From Bathymodiolus brooksi (taxonomy: Eukaryota > Mollusca > Bivalvia > Mytilida > Modiolidae): a DNA stretch of 64,000 nt. Below, piece after piece: positions 12,379 to 22,317 of this stretch. The notes beneath the pieces are model-generated. The model did not search any database, was not told the origin of the DNA, and was given only the letters and a program-made list of their open reading frames with translations. Each line of letters starts with the position of its first letter. Within the stretch, counting starts at the first letter, position 1. The stretch covers positions 34,705,804 through 34,769,803 of the forward strand of contig OY804579.1 in assembly GCA_963680875.1 (NCBI GenBank), given 5' to 3'. A program made the translations under genes and the position numbers.

Positions 12379-12798
12379 CTCCAATGTAAACATATAGTGG
12401 TGAATATGACAGGAGATAAGTGTCTATTGGTTTGTAGACTCCAATGTAAACATACAGTGGTGAATATGACAGGAGATAAGTGTCTATTGGTTTGTAGACT
12501 CCAATGTAAACATACAGTGGTGAATATGACAGGAGATAAGTGTCTATTGGTTTGTAGACTCCAATGTAAACATACAGTGGTGAATATGACAGGAGATAAG
12601 TGTCTATTGGTTTGTAGACTCCAATGTAAACATACAGTGGTGAATATGACAGGAGATAAGTGTCTATTGGTTTGTAGACTCCAATGTAAACATACAGTGG
12701 TGAATATGACAGGAGATAAGTGTCTATTGGTTTGTAGACTCCAATGTAAACATACAGTGGTGAATATGACAGGAGATAAGTGTCTATTGGTTTGTAAA
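12379..12798. repeat. 60 bp tandem repeat, seven units
   Basis: The unit is CTCCAATGTAAACATACAGT, GGTGAATATGACAGGAGATA, AGTGTCTATTGGTTTGTAGA, repeated seven times almost without change. The first unit differs by one base (CATATAG) and the last ends early at TTTGTAAATC. The near identity indicates very recent amplification. Since 60 is divisible by 3, frames are open on both strands; those 20-residue repeat peptides have no start context or flanking exon signals and are not called as genes. Confidence 0.97.
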
Positions 12799-13335
12799 TC
12801 ATGATTATTACAAATTCTTATTTAAAGTAATCTGTATAAAATGTCTACAATATCATCTTGAGTGGTGAAATTAATAATTAATGTCATTGTTTGTTTTCAA
12901 CCGATTATCAAATTAAACAAATAAAGCAACCTTATTTTAAACAATAACTATTTACGATAAATTTGAATCATTTATACAAAACAAATACAACCAGGGATGT
13001 TATTCAATTTAACTTCATAATCGGTATTCATCTGTAAACAAAATCTAGCAATTGGGGAAATCTTTAAAAGTAAACTTGATATGATTTTTGATTAGCTTTT
13101 TATATGTAATTGCTTTGGTACTTTGGGCATGCGCTTGATACAGCTAGATTGGTAAACGAGTCCTCCGAAAAATGGGATCAAAATGATGGATAACATAAAT
13201 ATTAATTAAATTAAAACGTCCCATGAAGTATCTGGGCAGTTTAAGAACATTATTTCCGAAATTGAATATAAAATACGATTGTTAATCTTCGGTATTTAGA
13301 TCGAAAGTGTCAATTAATAAACAATAACAACAAAT
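12799..13335. other. No gene seen; possible 5' region of the LINE ORF1
   Basis: AT-rich, without recognisable coding content. It immediately precedes the ATG of the ORF1-like pseudogene and could include that element's 5' untranslated region, but the element's 5' end cannot be placed. Confidence 0.4.
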
Positions 13336-13420
13336 ATGGCCGCCTCCATGAAACAAAACAATAGTGATGAAGTACTTTTAAATTCAAGTTCTAAGTCTAT
13401 AGCAATATATGAAACGCCCA

Positions 13421-13640
13421 AGTCAAACACAAGTCCATTACCCGACAGTCCTAATGACTTACCTGCCACCCAGATGACGGAAGGAAGACACCTAAGTCAA
13501 ACAAAAGTCCATTACCCGACAGCTCTAATGACTTACCTGCCACACAGATGAAGGAAGGTAGACACCTAAGTCAAACAAAAGTCCATTACCCGACAGTCCT
13601 AATGACTTGTCTGCCACCCAGAAAGAAAGGTAGACAAATG
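13421..13640. repeat. 74 bp tandem triplication inside ORF1
   Basis: AGTCAAACA(C/A)AAGTCCATTA begins at 13421, 13495 and 13569, so the period is 74 bp, with the third copy incomplete. Because 74 is not divisible by 3, each copy shifts the reading frame and produces the overlapping partial frames seen here. It therefore post-dates the functional life of the ORF1. Confidence 0.93.
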
Positions 13641-14364
13641 TGTCGCCGTAACTCTGTTGGTGATTTGCGAGGGTGTGATCAAAAAACAACTAAGTCTCCA
13701 GTACAAAGGAAAAATGTAACTGACAAAGTCATAGATGCCCTTACTAGTACCGATGTACTAGACAAGATTATGCCAGTTTTGAAGCAAAAATTACTGAAAC
13801 TATTGTATCTGTGATAGAGTCAAGTATTCAATCATGTGTTGACAGTAACATTAAACCCCTTATTGAAACTGTTAAACGTTGACAAATAACCATCAATGAA
13901 CAGCAAGAAGTAATAGATGGACATTCTAAGCAATTAACCGAACAATCAGATAAAATCACTAAACTTGAGCAGAAAGTATTAGAACAGGGTTGGTCAATGA
14001 AGGAAAAAGATGCTGAAATCAATGCTCTATTTAATAAGATTTCAGAACTAGAAATAAGAGTGGAAAACCAAGAACAATATTCAAGGAGAACAAGCCTTAG
14101 ATTCCACAATATTAAAGTCCCAGTAGATCAAAGGGGGAAAATTAATCATCCTGTAGACACTGATGACCTGGTATTACAAGTATGCAATACTAAGCTTGGT
14201 CTAGACATCAGCAAAACTGACATAGGCAGATCCCATGTGATAGGCAAAGTAAACAAGGGAAAATCACAAGTCATTGTGAGATTTCTGTCTTGTAGGACCA
14301 GAAACAGTGTGTACACCAACAAGAAATCCCTCAAAGGTGACCAAGATGATGTCTTCATTACTGA

Positions 14365-14640
14365 TTTGATTTGATTTGAATTTTTGTGTTTTAACACCAC
14401 TTTCAACAATATTTCAGCTAGATCATGGTGACCAGTTTTAGTGATGGAGGAAGCCAGAGTACCCGGAGAGAACCACCGACCATGGGCAAGCAACTGGTAA
14501 ACTTTATCACTTGCGACTGCGAGTCGAGTGCACCATTTTGTAATTTACAAAGCCGGGCGTGAAACCCACGCCGTATTGGTGATAGGCTTGTATGAGTTGT
14601 TAGATCCAACGGCCTAACTCATTGAGCTACCCGGGCCCCT
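14365..14640 (-). mobile_element. tRNA-derived SINE inserted in LINE ORF1, with 13 bp target duplication
   Basis: Read on the minus strand this is the same family as the 7405-7680 SINE: a tRNA-like head with A-box near 14615-14633 and B-box-like sequence near 14555-14566, the central body, GGTGTTAAAACAC and an ATCAAATCAAA tail. It is flanked by a perfect direct repeat TCTTCATTACTGA (14352-14364 and 14641-14653), the hallmark of LINE-machinery insertion. The ORF1 frame continues across the duplication (…FIT then ENLTKY…), fixing both ends to the base. The insertion is younger than the ORF1 copy. Confidence 0.95.
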
Positions 14641-14878
14641 TCTTCATTACTGAGAACCTTACAAAATACAGGACTGAACTAGTGAAACGGCTTTCCCAAC
14701 TCAAATTCCATCGTCAAATATACATTTACTTGGACCTCTGATGGCCGAATTTATGTGAAAAAAACTTGAAAATAGCAGATAACAATTAGTTACAAACTTT
14801 GAGGACATAGCAAGCATTGAATGTTCAGTACATGAGCAAACAGCTTCACAAACAAGTGACACTGAACATTTTCATTAA

Positions 14879-16259
14879 CTATTGAATTAAAACAAAAATA
14901 AACTGCTGATACTCAATTATAAATTTTTCATATATGTAGAATTTTTTGCAAGGTTTATATTGTGTTAGTGTAAAGACAATTGTCATTTTTTTTCTTATAT
15001 ATATTAATACATGATGTGTTCAGCACTACTGCTATACTTACATATAACTTATTATATATGACAATTATTTTAATGTTACATATTTGCATTCTGTTAAAAT
15101 TGTCAATATGTTGTCATACCTTCATATGCCCCTTTACAATATTATGCTATGTCCAATCAAATCTTCCCAAATTTATAATTGGTTTGAAAAAAACATGGAG
15201 CTTCTCAAAACTGTACTTTTCAAGGTTCCATTAGGGAATCCGAAACATTTATTAAGATTAAATTGCTTAAATATTTAAATAATATCCATTGTATTATTGA
15301 TATAATATTGTGTTGGTCGATTAATATGAATTATTGTTACTCCCCTTTTTTACATTTATCTATAAACTGAATGCCCTTCTCAGTTACAGTATTTTTGTAG
15401 ACAATTTCCAGGCCCTATAATTAACTGCTTCAAAATGTAAATAACCTTTTGTAATGAAAATATTGAAGTACGCATGTCTAATGATTGTACAAAGTGTGAG
15501 CGGTTTGTTCGACTTGCTGTAGAAACAAAATGTTGGTGGGTTTTTTTCAATAACTTTTTAATAAGATTCTTATGTAAAGACAAATTCTTGAATCACTTAC
15601 ATAAGCTCATAATGGTACCATGCAAATCTAAATCTGATCTCAGATGCAGCAAAGCCAGGAAATTTATACGATTTTTTTTAAATGTTTTTTTTTCTTCTAA
15701 CCTTGTAAAATGAATGGGGCACATAATCCTTAACCTGTATTGTACATTTGATAAAAGATATTTTTGTTTGTTTAGTGACTTATTATATGAAATTATTGTT
15801 GTGTTTGTTTTTCTTTTCCTTTGTGTGGGATATTTATCTCAATATTTTTTCTAAATATTATAATATATATTTTAGTCTACTCGGGATAACATATAATTAA
15901 AGAAAAAAATTAATATACTTTGGAGTACAGACATCTCGGTCCTAATTGCTGAAATGTTTTATTTACAAAAAATAACGTATACTAAAAAAAAATTCTGTCT
16001 ATTAATCATGGGTCGTAAATAGAGATACCATTTGACATCTGTGAAGCAAATTTCTCCACATGCCAGTTTGGTCTCATTCATACCATTGCGTGTACTTTTA
16101 CATATATTTAATTTTGTACTTTGTGGTATAATATGTATACATGTATATGTTCTATTTTTAAGTGGATTCATAGATGTGTGTGTTCAAGCTATATTGAAAT
16201 GTAGCAATGGTCGTATTGATTTTATCCTTGAAATGCTAAATCCAAATGGGCAATAGTCT
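14879..16259. other. Gap between ORF1 and ORF2 relics; no gene recognised
   Basis: Very AT-rich, with short open frames that I cannot recognise. One frame at 15474-15713 contains a few Cys residues (CTKCERFV) but no definable zinc-finger spacing. The stretch could be internal spacer of a two-ORF LINE, or unrelated sequence joining two insertions. Confidence 0.4.
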
Positions 16260-16279
16260 AGAGGATTACAGGGCGGCCA

Positions 16280-18163
16280 TTGGACTGTTTAATACTAAGA
16301 AAACTGAAAAGGTGTCTGTATGGACTGGTAGATTTTCGGGCAGAATCATATCAACAAATTATGTTAACTAACTTACGGTGTTCATCTCTTGTCTTATCCC
16401 TGTTTCTTCTCCAGAGTACGATTCCGGAAATTAATATAGTTTTCCTGTTATTTGTATTACAATTTATCCTAATTATAGGTGATGTAGAAACACATCCTGG
16501 TCCTGGTACGTATAATTCGAATCCACCGGTGAACATTACCATTAATAATGTAGACAAATATATTTCCATATGCAATATAAACATTAGAAGTATTAGAAGC
16601 AAATCACACTTTCTAAAAATTTCGCAGATGAATATACTTTGCGTGAATAGAATCCCATTTAGATGTGAATATAAATAACGATGATCTATCACTTGATTTC
16701 TTTTTAAAAACCTTCATCATCAAGGGCGCATTTCTTTTAGGTGAATCTGGAACATATTTCACTTCAGTGTTCCAGAAAACAAAATAATGATTTGTTGCTT
16801 TAAAAAACGGTATGTTTCAAAATTATGTTTCAGGAAATCAGAAACATGCTTCCACCAAATGAATAACACAATGTTTTATGAAACATTAAAAGATGGCCTC
16901 CAAAAAGCATGTTGTAGCTGCAGCAGCTTATACATTCTTAGAATTACAGAACATGTACTCTGCAAGATTAGTTTGCCATGCTCATAGCTCATCAACCATT
17001 CAGACTAAACTGTGCATATGATTCTGCATGACACCATTGATATTCAAAAACGTGAAGATGCAAATAGATGTAGCAGTTATGTAGAATTGGCAGTCCCTAA
17101 CTACGAGTTTCGCCAACATTTTAGACAAAAACAAACTAAATTTCGGACCGGTTCCGGTTCATGTTTCAATTTGAAACATGGGTCACCTATATTTCGCATG
17201 TTTCGAAAACCCGTTTCTGTTTTAGATGAAAAAAGCAATAAAACAATTATGTGATTCAGAATCATGTTCCAGATTCACCTAAAAGAAATGCGCCCCAGAA
17301 AGGATCGTAATAACTCAGGCGGTGGACTTCTCATTTATTTTAAAGATGATATATCTGTTGAACGTGTAACTGACTTAGAAAACGACACTGACGAAACTAT
17401 CTGGATAAAAGTGCGAGCTAGAGGTCAAACCTTCCTTTTGTGTAACACTTATCGACCTGAATGAACGGACAATGAATACTGGACACGATTAAATCATGCA
17501 ATAGGGGTGGGTTACCAGGTAAACGATAATATTGTGATTTTGGGTGATTTGAATTCCGACTTATTAATAGCTAATAATAATACATTAATAGAAACTATGA
17601 TGTTGTTTAACTTAGTAAATATTATCAGTAAACCCACAAGAATTACAGCGCGTAGTAATAGTTTACTTGATCCTATTATTATTAGTGATACTATGAATTA
17701 TATATATTCTGATGTTTTAAAAATACCATCAGAAATTAGTGATCACGATGCCTCTGTGGCTTTTTTACGATGTCTAAAGAGTGTTGCTGGTTCATTCAAA
17801 CGGGAAGTCTGGTTATATGATAAAGTTGATAGACAAAAATTTATTGAAAAACTAGAAATAGTTGACAGGATAACCCTCCTCTGCCAATTTGATGATTTAG
17901 ATGACATGTGTAATCAATTTACCAAAACATTTCTCGAATTGGCAAGGGAGTGTATTCCAACCAAGACAGTTATTGTTAGATATAATGACAAACCGTGGTT
18001 CACCAGTGAAATCCGGAAAGAAATACGTATCAGGGACCAACCTCGTAAAGTAATGTTAAAATATCATAGAAATTCGGATATTTGTAAATATAAAAAACAG
18101 AGAAACAGAGTAAATAATTTGAAAAAGATTGCAAAAGAAAATTTTCAAAATCACCTTAGATAA
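16280..18163 (+). pseudogene. LINE ORF2 N-terminal part: 2A-like motif and AP endonuclease, broken
   Basis: The N-terminal 132 codons include a hydrophobic stretch (FLLFVLQFILII) followed by GDVETHPGP (16478-16504), a 2A-like sequence with His where the consensus has Asn. The endonuclease domain starts at ISICNINIRSIRSKSHFLK. After a frameshift near 16650 an ESHLD-like motif is readable, then the frame is cut by a DNA transposon (16724-17296). It resumes with RKDRNNSGGGLLIYFKDDI. A TGA at 17462-17464 sits where the family usually has Trp in a YRP-containing segment. Downstream, ILGDLNSDLL and SDHDA match the catalytic NxD- and SDH-type motifs of AP endonucleases that nick target DNA. The frame ends at 18163 by a frameshift into the RT part. 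Confidence 0.88.
16724..17296. mobile_element. Nested DNA transposon / MITE with 32 bp perfect inverted repeats
   Basis: The left end 16724-16755 begins GGGCGCATTTCTTTTAGGTG, and 17264-17295 is its exact reverse complement over 32 bases. The 573 bp element splits the LINE endonuclease frame exactly between the codons read as FLKTFII and RKDRNN. Flanking triplets are CAA and CAG, compatible with a degenerate 3 bp target duplication as seen for PIF/Harbinger elements, but this is weak. The interior has broken coding-like stretches. One near 17090 (VPNYEFRQHFRQ) vaguely recalls the N-terminal part of Harbinger transposases. Superfamily assignment is tentative; the inverted repeats are certain. 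Confidence 0.88.
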
Positions 18164-19569
18164 CATTATTCTTGAAAATGCATCAAATAATAAAACTTAT
18201 TGTAAAATTATGAAAATGCTTTTAAAATCAAATAAAGGATCTGGTAATTTCCCCCCTCTTCAAAACATAATTAATGATCAAAATTTAGAAGAGTTCGCTT
18301 ATGATGACGAGGAAAAATGTGATTTATTAAACAAGTACTTTAGTTTTATATTCAAATTGGATGAAGCAAATGCGACCCTCGCCGATATCGAATTGAAAAC
18401 AAATAATAATATAACTGATATTAATGTAAGTATCCAAGAAATTTCTGACATAATTCAAATTCTTCTTCCAAATAAGGCATCGGGGCAGGATGTCATCAGC
18501 CATAGAATGTTAAAACTATGTCCAAATAATATAGAATTGCCTTTGCAAATAATATTCAATAAATCACTCCACCAAAGTAAATATCCGACGAACTGGAAAC
18601 TAGCTCATGTTATTGCGGTATTTAAAAAGGGGGATTCTTCATTGCCGTCTAATTACAGACCTATATCACTTATAAGTTGTGTTGGGAAAATAATGGAGAG
18701 AGTTATATACAAACATGTTTATAACTATCTCCACCTAAATAAACTTATATATGAATATCAATCCGGTTTTCTTCATAAGCATTCAACAGTACATCAGTTA
18801 TTAGAAATTTATAATAGCATTTTAAATTCATTGGAGAAGAAGGAAGTATTTTGTGACTTTTCTATAAAGGCATTTGATAAAGTTTAGCACCAAGGCCTTT
18901 TACATAAAATGAAAGCATATGGGATAACTGGAAATTTAATTAATTGGTTTAAAAGTTATTTAAAAGCCAGACGACAAAAGGTTGTTATTAAAAATAATTC
19001 TTCAGCATATTGTGAAATATCTGCAGGTGTTCCACGTCCTTGGTCCACTTTTATTTATTATCTATATAAATGATATTGCTGACAAACTTATATCACTAAG
19101 CAGACTATTTGCAAATGACACCTTGTTTGGTTATTCAAATCAGAACACAATGCAGTTAAAAACTGTTATTGCTCATGATTTGAATGACATGGATATATGG
19201 TCCAAGAAATGGCTTATGTCATTTAATCCTGACAAAACAGAAATCATGATTTTCTCTAATCGTAGCGTTCCAGAAAATCTTGATTTCTCTTTTAATGGAA
19301 AATCAGTGCCCATTACCACTTCTCATAAACACTTAGGTTTTACATTTAGCAATGATGCTAAGTGGAATACCCATGTTGATAATATTAAAAGTAGTGTATC
19401 TAAACATTTGAACATTCTACGTAAATTGAAATACCGTCTTAGTCGCACTAATTTACATAAACTATATCTTGTGTACATTAGACCACTTTTTGAATATGCA
19501 TGTGAACTATGGGATAACTGTGGGATTGGAAATTCACAAAAACGAACAACTTACTGGAAGCTGCCATAA
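18129..19569 (+). pseudogene. LINE reverse transcriptase domain, broken
   Basis: Typical non-LTR RT blocks follow in order: NKASGQDVISHRMLK (block 1), NWKLAHVIAVFKKGD and NYRPISLISCVGKIMER (blocks 2-3), YQSGFLHKHST, then CDFSIKAFDKV with a TAG stop (18885-18887) where Trp is usual and one extra residue before KAFD. After the stop the frame continues (HQGLLHKMKAYGITGN). A frameshift near 19035 removes about 8 bases of the PQGSVLGP motif. The frame resumes with LGPLLFIIYINDIAD and reaches the active-site box, which reads FAND (Asn codon 19114-19116) instead of FADD. HLGFTFSNDAKWNTH and the thumb region follow. The frame is lost again near 19545. The loss of a catalytic Asp and the disruptions indicate no RT activity. 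Confidence 0.93.
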
Positions 19570-20252
19570 GTGTTACAGGCTTACCTATTTTTACAAAAAC
19601 TGAAATTTTATATAGAGAGACAGGTTGGGAATTATTATCTGTGAGACGGAAGAGAAGGAAACTTCAACTTTTTTATAATATAGTTAATAAAAATACCCCT
19701 AATTATTTTTGTACATTGATTCCCCCCATCATACAAAGTACGTCAGTTTATCCGTTGAGAAATGGGAATGATATTATTTTACCTTTCTGTAGACTGTCTT
19801 CGACTAGTGATTCCTTTATCCCCTCCACAATAAAAATGTGGAATAGTTTAAATAACAATATTCGAAACGTTGATACCGTATCAAAATTCAAATCAGAATT
19901 AAAGAAAATCGACGAAACTGAAAATCATTCTGTCCCCAAACATTTTTTCTGTGGTTTTCGGAAATTAAATATTAGTTTAACTCAGCTAAGAAGTTCAGCT
20001 TCGTTTTTGAATTTTGATTTATTTCGAGTTGGAATCGTATCTGACCCATCTTGTCGATGTGGTGCTGCCCTTGAAAATTTAAAACATTTCTTTTTGGATT
20101 GTCCTGTATACATACAAGCCAGAACTACATTGATAGGTAATATCAACAGGGTTACAACCTGCTACACTCTAGACATTGAATTTCTGACATGTGGCAATGA
20201 TAATTTAACTTATGAACAAAATTGTATTATATTTAAATATGTTTTTGATTAA
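19570..20252 (+). pseudogene. LINE ORF2 C-terminal region with Cys/His motif
   Basis: This continues ORF2 after the frameshift near 19545. The open part from 19641 encodes RRKRRKLQLFYNIVNKNTPN, then WNSLNNNIRNVDTVSKFKSE, then CRCGAALENLKHFFLDCP, the zinc-knuckle-like motif common at the C-terminus of Jockey/CR1-type ORF2 proteins and thought to bind nucleic acid. The frame ends at a natural stop at 20250-20252, followed by an AT-rich 3' tail. The length and motif order of this end look complete. Confidence 0.88.
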
Positions 20253-20708
20253 ATTAAATGTTCAAAAAGATTCTTTATTGTATTACTGTAATTGAATTGG
20301 GTGAACATGCACATCATATCGGAATCCATCTTAATTTTATTTTCCCTCCATTTTGTTTGTGAATATCATCGATTCGTTATTAGTGCTACATATAGTAATG
20401 GATGCCTTTTTGTTTTTCTTTATTGTAACACATTGTAATTTGGAGAAGACTTCATAAGTTTGTTTAACTTGTGTCTAATCCATTTTGTTTGTTTAATTGG
20501 CAAATAAAATATGATTAAACTATGTAAATGCTGATATTCTAGCCCGAGAGTAAGTGACACAGTGCTATTACAAGGCAACAGTATGGCTAACAAAAAAAGG
20601 TGATTATTTGACCTGGAAGCGTTCGAGTTATCTTCTGAAGAATTGAATGGTCACTTAAATATCTCCTAATAAACTTCATTAACATATTCGATATGCCATA
20701 GAACAGTG

Positions 20709-20950
20709 TTTGTCAGATATGTGCCACTAGTGGAGCAGGAACTGCCTACCCTTCCTCAGCACCTGAGTTCACCCTCGGGTTTTAGTGGGATTCGTGTCAC
20801 TCGGTCTTTAGTTTTATATGTATGTTTTGTAGATCGATGTTTGGCCACTGTGTTGTCTGTTCTTCTCCGATTGACGGATTCTGATTACCTCCCTTTGGTA
20901 TCTGCAAACTCTTCTTATAAATGTCTTTACAATTACTATAAATATCTTAC
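20709..20950 (+). repeat. Dispersed repeat family A, distal half
   Basis: Starts TGCCACTAGTGGAGCAGGAA and contains CACCTGAGTTCACC, GGTTTTAGTGGGATTCGTGT and GACGGATTCTGATTACC. Related copies lie at 60190-60420 (+), 62865-63029 (-), 53095-53465 (-, fullest) and 24020-24135 (-). It has no coding capacity; short frames across it are shadows. Its class is unknown. Confidence 0.75.
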
Positions 20951-21072
20951 ATTCGTGATAAGAAAATCTCGAGTTGCATGAGTAGACTTCATATGAATTA
21001 ATTAATTTTGCAGTCTTCAAGAAAACATGATTTTGTGATTTTCGTTGAAAAACTATTTTTTTTTCTTAAAAC

Positions 21073-22309
21073 CAGGCATGGGGTAATGCTAATTTGTAAT
21101 TGTAATGCCCTGTAATGCATTACATTTTCCCAAGTAATGCATGTAATGTATAATGCCCCAATTTTGGTATTACATGTAATTGTAATGTAATGCATTACAT
21201 TGGCAAAAATACATGTATTTTATGCATTATATGGCATTACATAGCATTACTTCTGTCTGCTAAGTGATATATATTGTTACAAATTTCAGGGATAATAAGT
21301 ACCTATTGTTTTATTCTTTCCTAAAAGAAAATAGGAAAATTAAAAACAAATCAATGTCTAGTTAAATGATTAACAAAAAGTGTAACTTTGAACTGTTGTC
21401 AAACTAATGATTTTCTTCATCTCAACCTTAATACTAAAACATTTATACTAATAATTAAAACAGATCTATTTTATAAACATACAAAAATAACCTTTTACTT
21501 TCTCTCTTAACATTGATCGCCTGAGAAAATAAAATAGCCTTATTGCCCCAAAGAAAAACAAATGTGTAAAAGTTAAAATCATACAATATTAGAAATTTGT
21601 TAAATAGACTTTAGATTTGAATTAAACTAAAAATTTGCTTTAATTAACTCAGATTTTTCTATATAAATGCTTTAACAAAGAAAACATGTGATGAAAACAA
21701 TTGTTATTATTTTTATCAGATATTGTTTTTTATTTGCAACCATTATAGTCATTGAAAAACCTATACATAGATATTTAAAGATCAAAGAAATAAGTTGAAT
21801 GATCGATAATTGATTGACACCTGTCAAAAACCACTAATTAGTTTGTATATCAATCAATTCCTTTCTTTTGACAAGTGAATTTATGGTTTAAAAGTAATTA
21901 AATAACATTGAAATTAAGTTAGCAATATAATTAAAAAATATAATGGTAGAATAAATTCCTTACAACATCTCTGTTATTTCTTTTTAGAGAAAACGCAGAG
22001 ATGTATATTTATAAGAATATAAAAAACATTTGAAACTTGAATGATGCTTAAATGTAACGGCCACCTTGTGTAGATTTTTAAAACCCTATTTAATGGTTAC
22101 CAAGATTTCAGTATAAAATTTGTATATATGTTTCTTTTGATAATAAAATTTATAAAATGTAATGTGTAATGTAATGCATTACTTTGGTAAAGTAATTGTA
22201 ATGTAATGCATTACTTTCCAAAATACATGTAATTGTAATATAATGCTGGTTTTGTGAAAGTAATTGTAATGTAATGCATTACATTGCAATGTAATTCGCC
22301 CCATGCCTG
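21073..22309. mobile_element. Non-autonomous hAT-like DNA transposon with 8 bp target duplication
   Basis: The element begins CAGGCATGGGG and ends CCCCATGCCTG, inverted repeats with the CAGG/CCTG ends typical of hAT elements. It is flanked by a perfect 8 bp direct repeat CTTAAAAC (21065-21072 and 22310-22317), the hAT target-duplication size. Both subterminal regions carry many copies of GTAATGCATTACAT-type palindromes and TAATTGTAATG motifs (21085-21250 and 22160-22295), which could act as transposase-binding sites. The ~900 bp interior is AT-rich with no transposase frame, so it would need a transposase in trans. The intact duplication suggests moderate age or less. Confidence 0.93.
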
Positions 22310-22317
22310 CTTAAAAC

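Larger units (their letters stand above)
13336..14878 (+). pseudogene. Non-LTR retrotransposon ORF1-like protein, broken
   Basis: From an ATG at 13336 (MAASMKQNNSDEVLLNSSSK) the frame encodes a Ser/Pro/Asn-rich N-terminus, then a helical, coiled-coil-like segment at about 13880-14060 (TINEQQEVIDGHSKQLTEQS and onwards). A segment with RRTSLRFHNIKVP and DIGRSHVIGKVNKGKSQVIV follows, resembling the RNA-binding (RRM-like) region of L1-type ORF1 proteins. Such proteins coat LINE RNA. The gene is broken by a 74 bp internal repeat that shifts frame, a frameshift near 13790, a stop near 13880, a SINE insertion at 14365-14640 and a frameshift near 14735. After the SINE the frame resumes (ENLTKYRTELVKRLSQ) and reaches TAA at 14876. 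It may belong to the same element as the ORF2 downstream, but the 1.4 kb gap leaves that open. Confidence 0.75.
16260..20520 (+). mobile_element. Degenerate APE-type non-LTR retrotransposon (LINE), ORF2 portion
   Basis: The element reads in the order 2A-like motif, AP-type endonuclease, reverse transcriptase, C-terminal Cys/His motif, then an AT-rich 3' untranslated tail ending near CAAATAAAATATGATTAAA (about 20520). This order places it in the Jockey/CR1/L2-like group of LINEs; the clade is not resolved. The 5' boundary is uncertain and no target-site duplication was found. At least four frameshifts, two in-frame stops and a changed RT active-site residue show it cannot be autonomous. A DNA transposon (16724-17296) is nested in the endonuclease domain. 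The copy is old relative to the SINE and DNA-transposon insertions. Confidence 0.9.

Noticed and set aside
12341..12804. 20-residue repeat proteins on both strands
   Set aside because: A 60 bp near-identical tandem repeat keeps frames open by chance; there is no domain or gene context.
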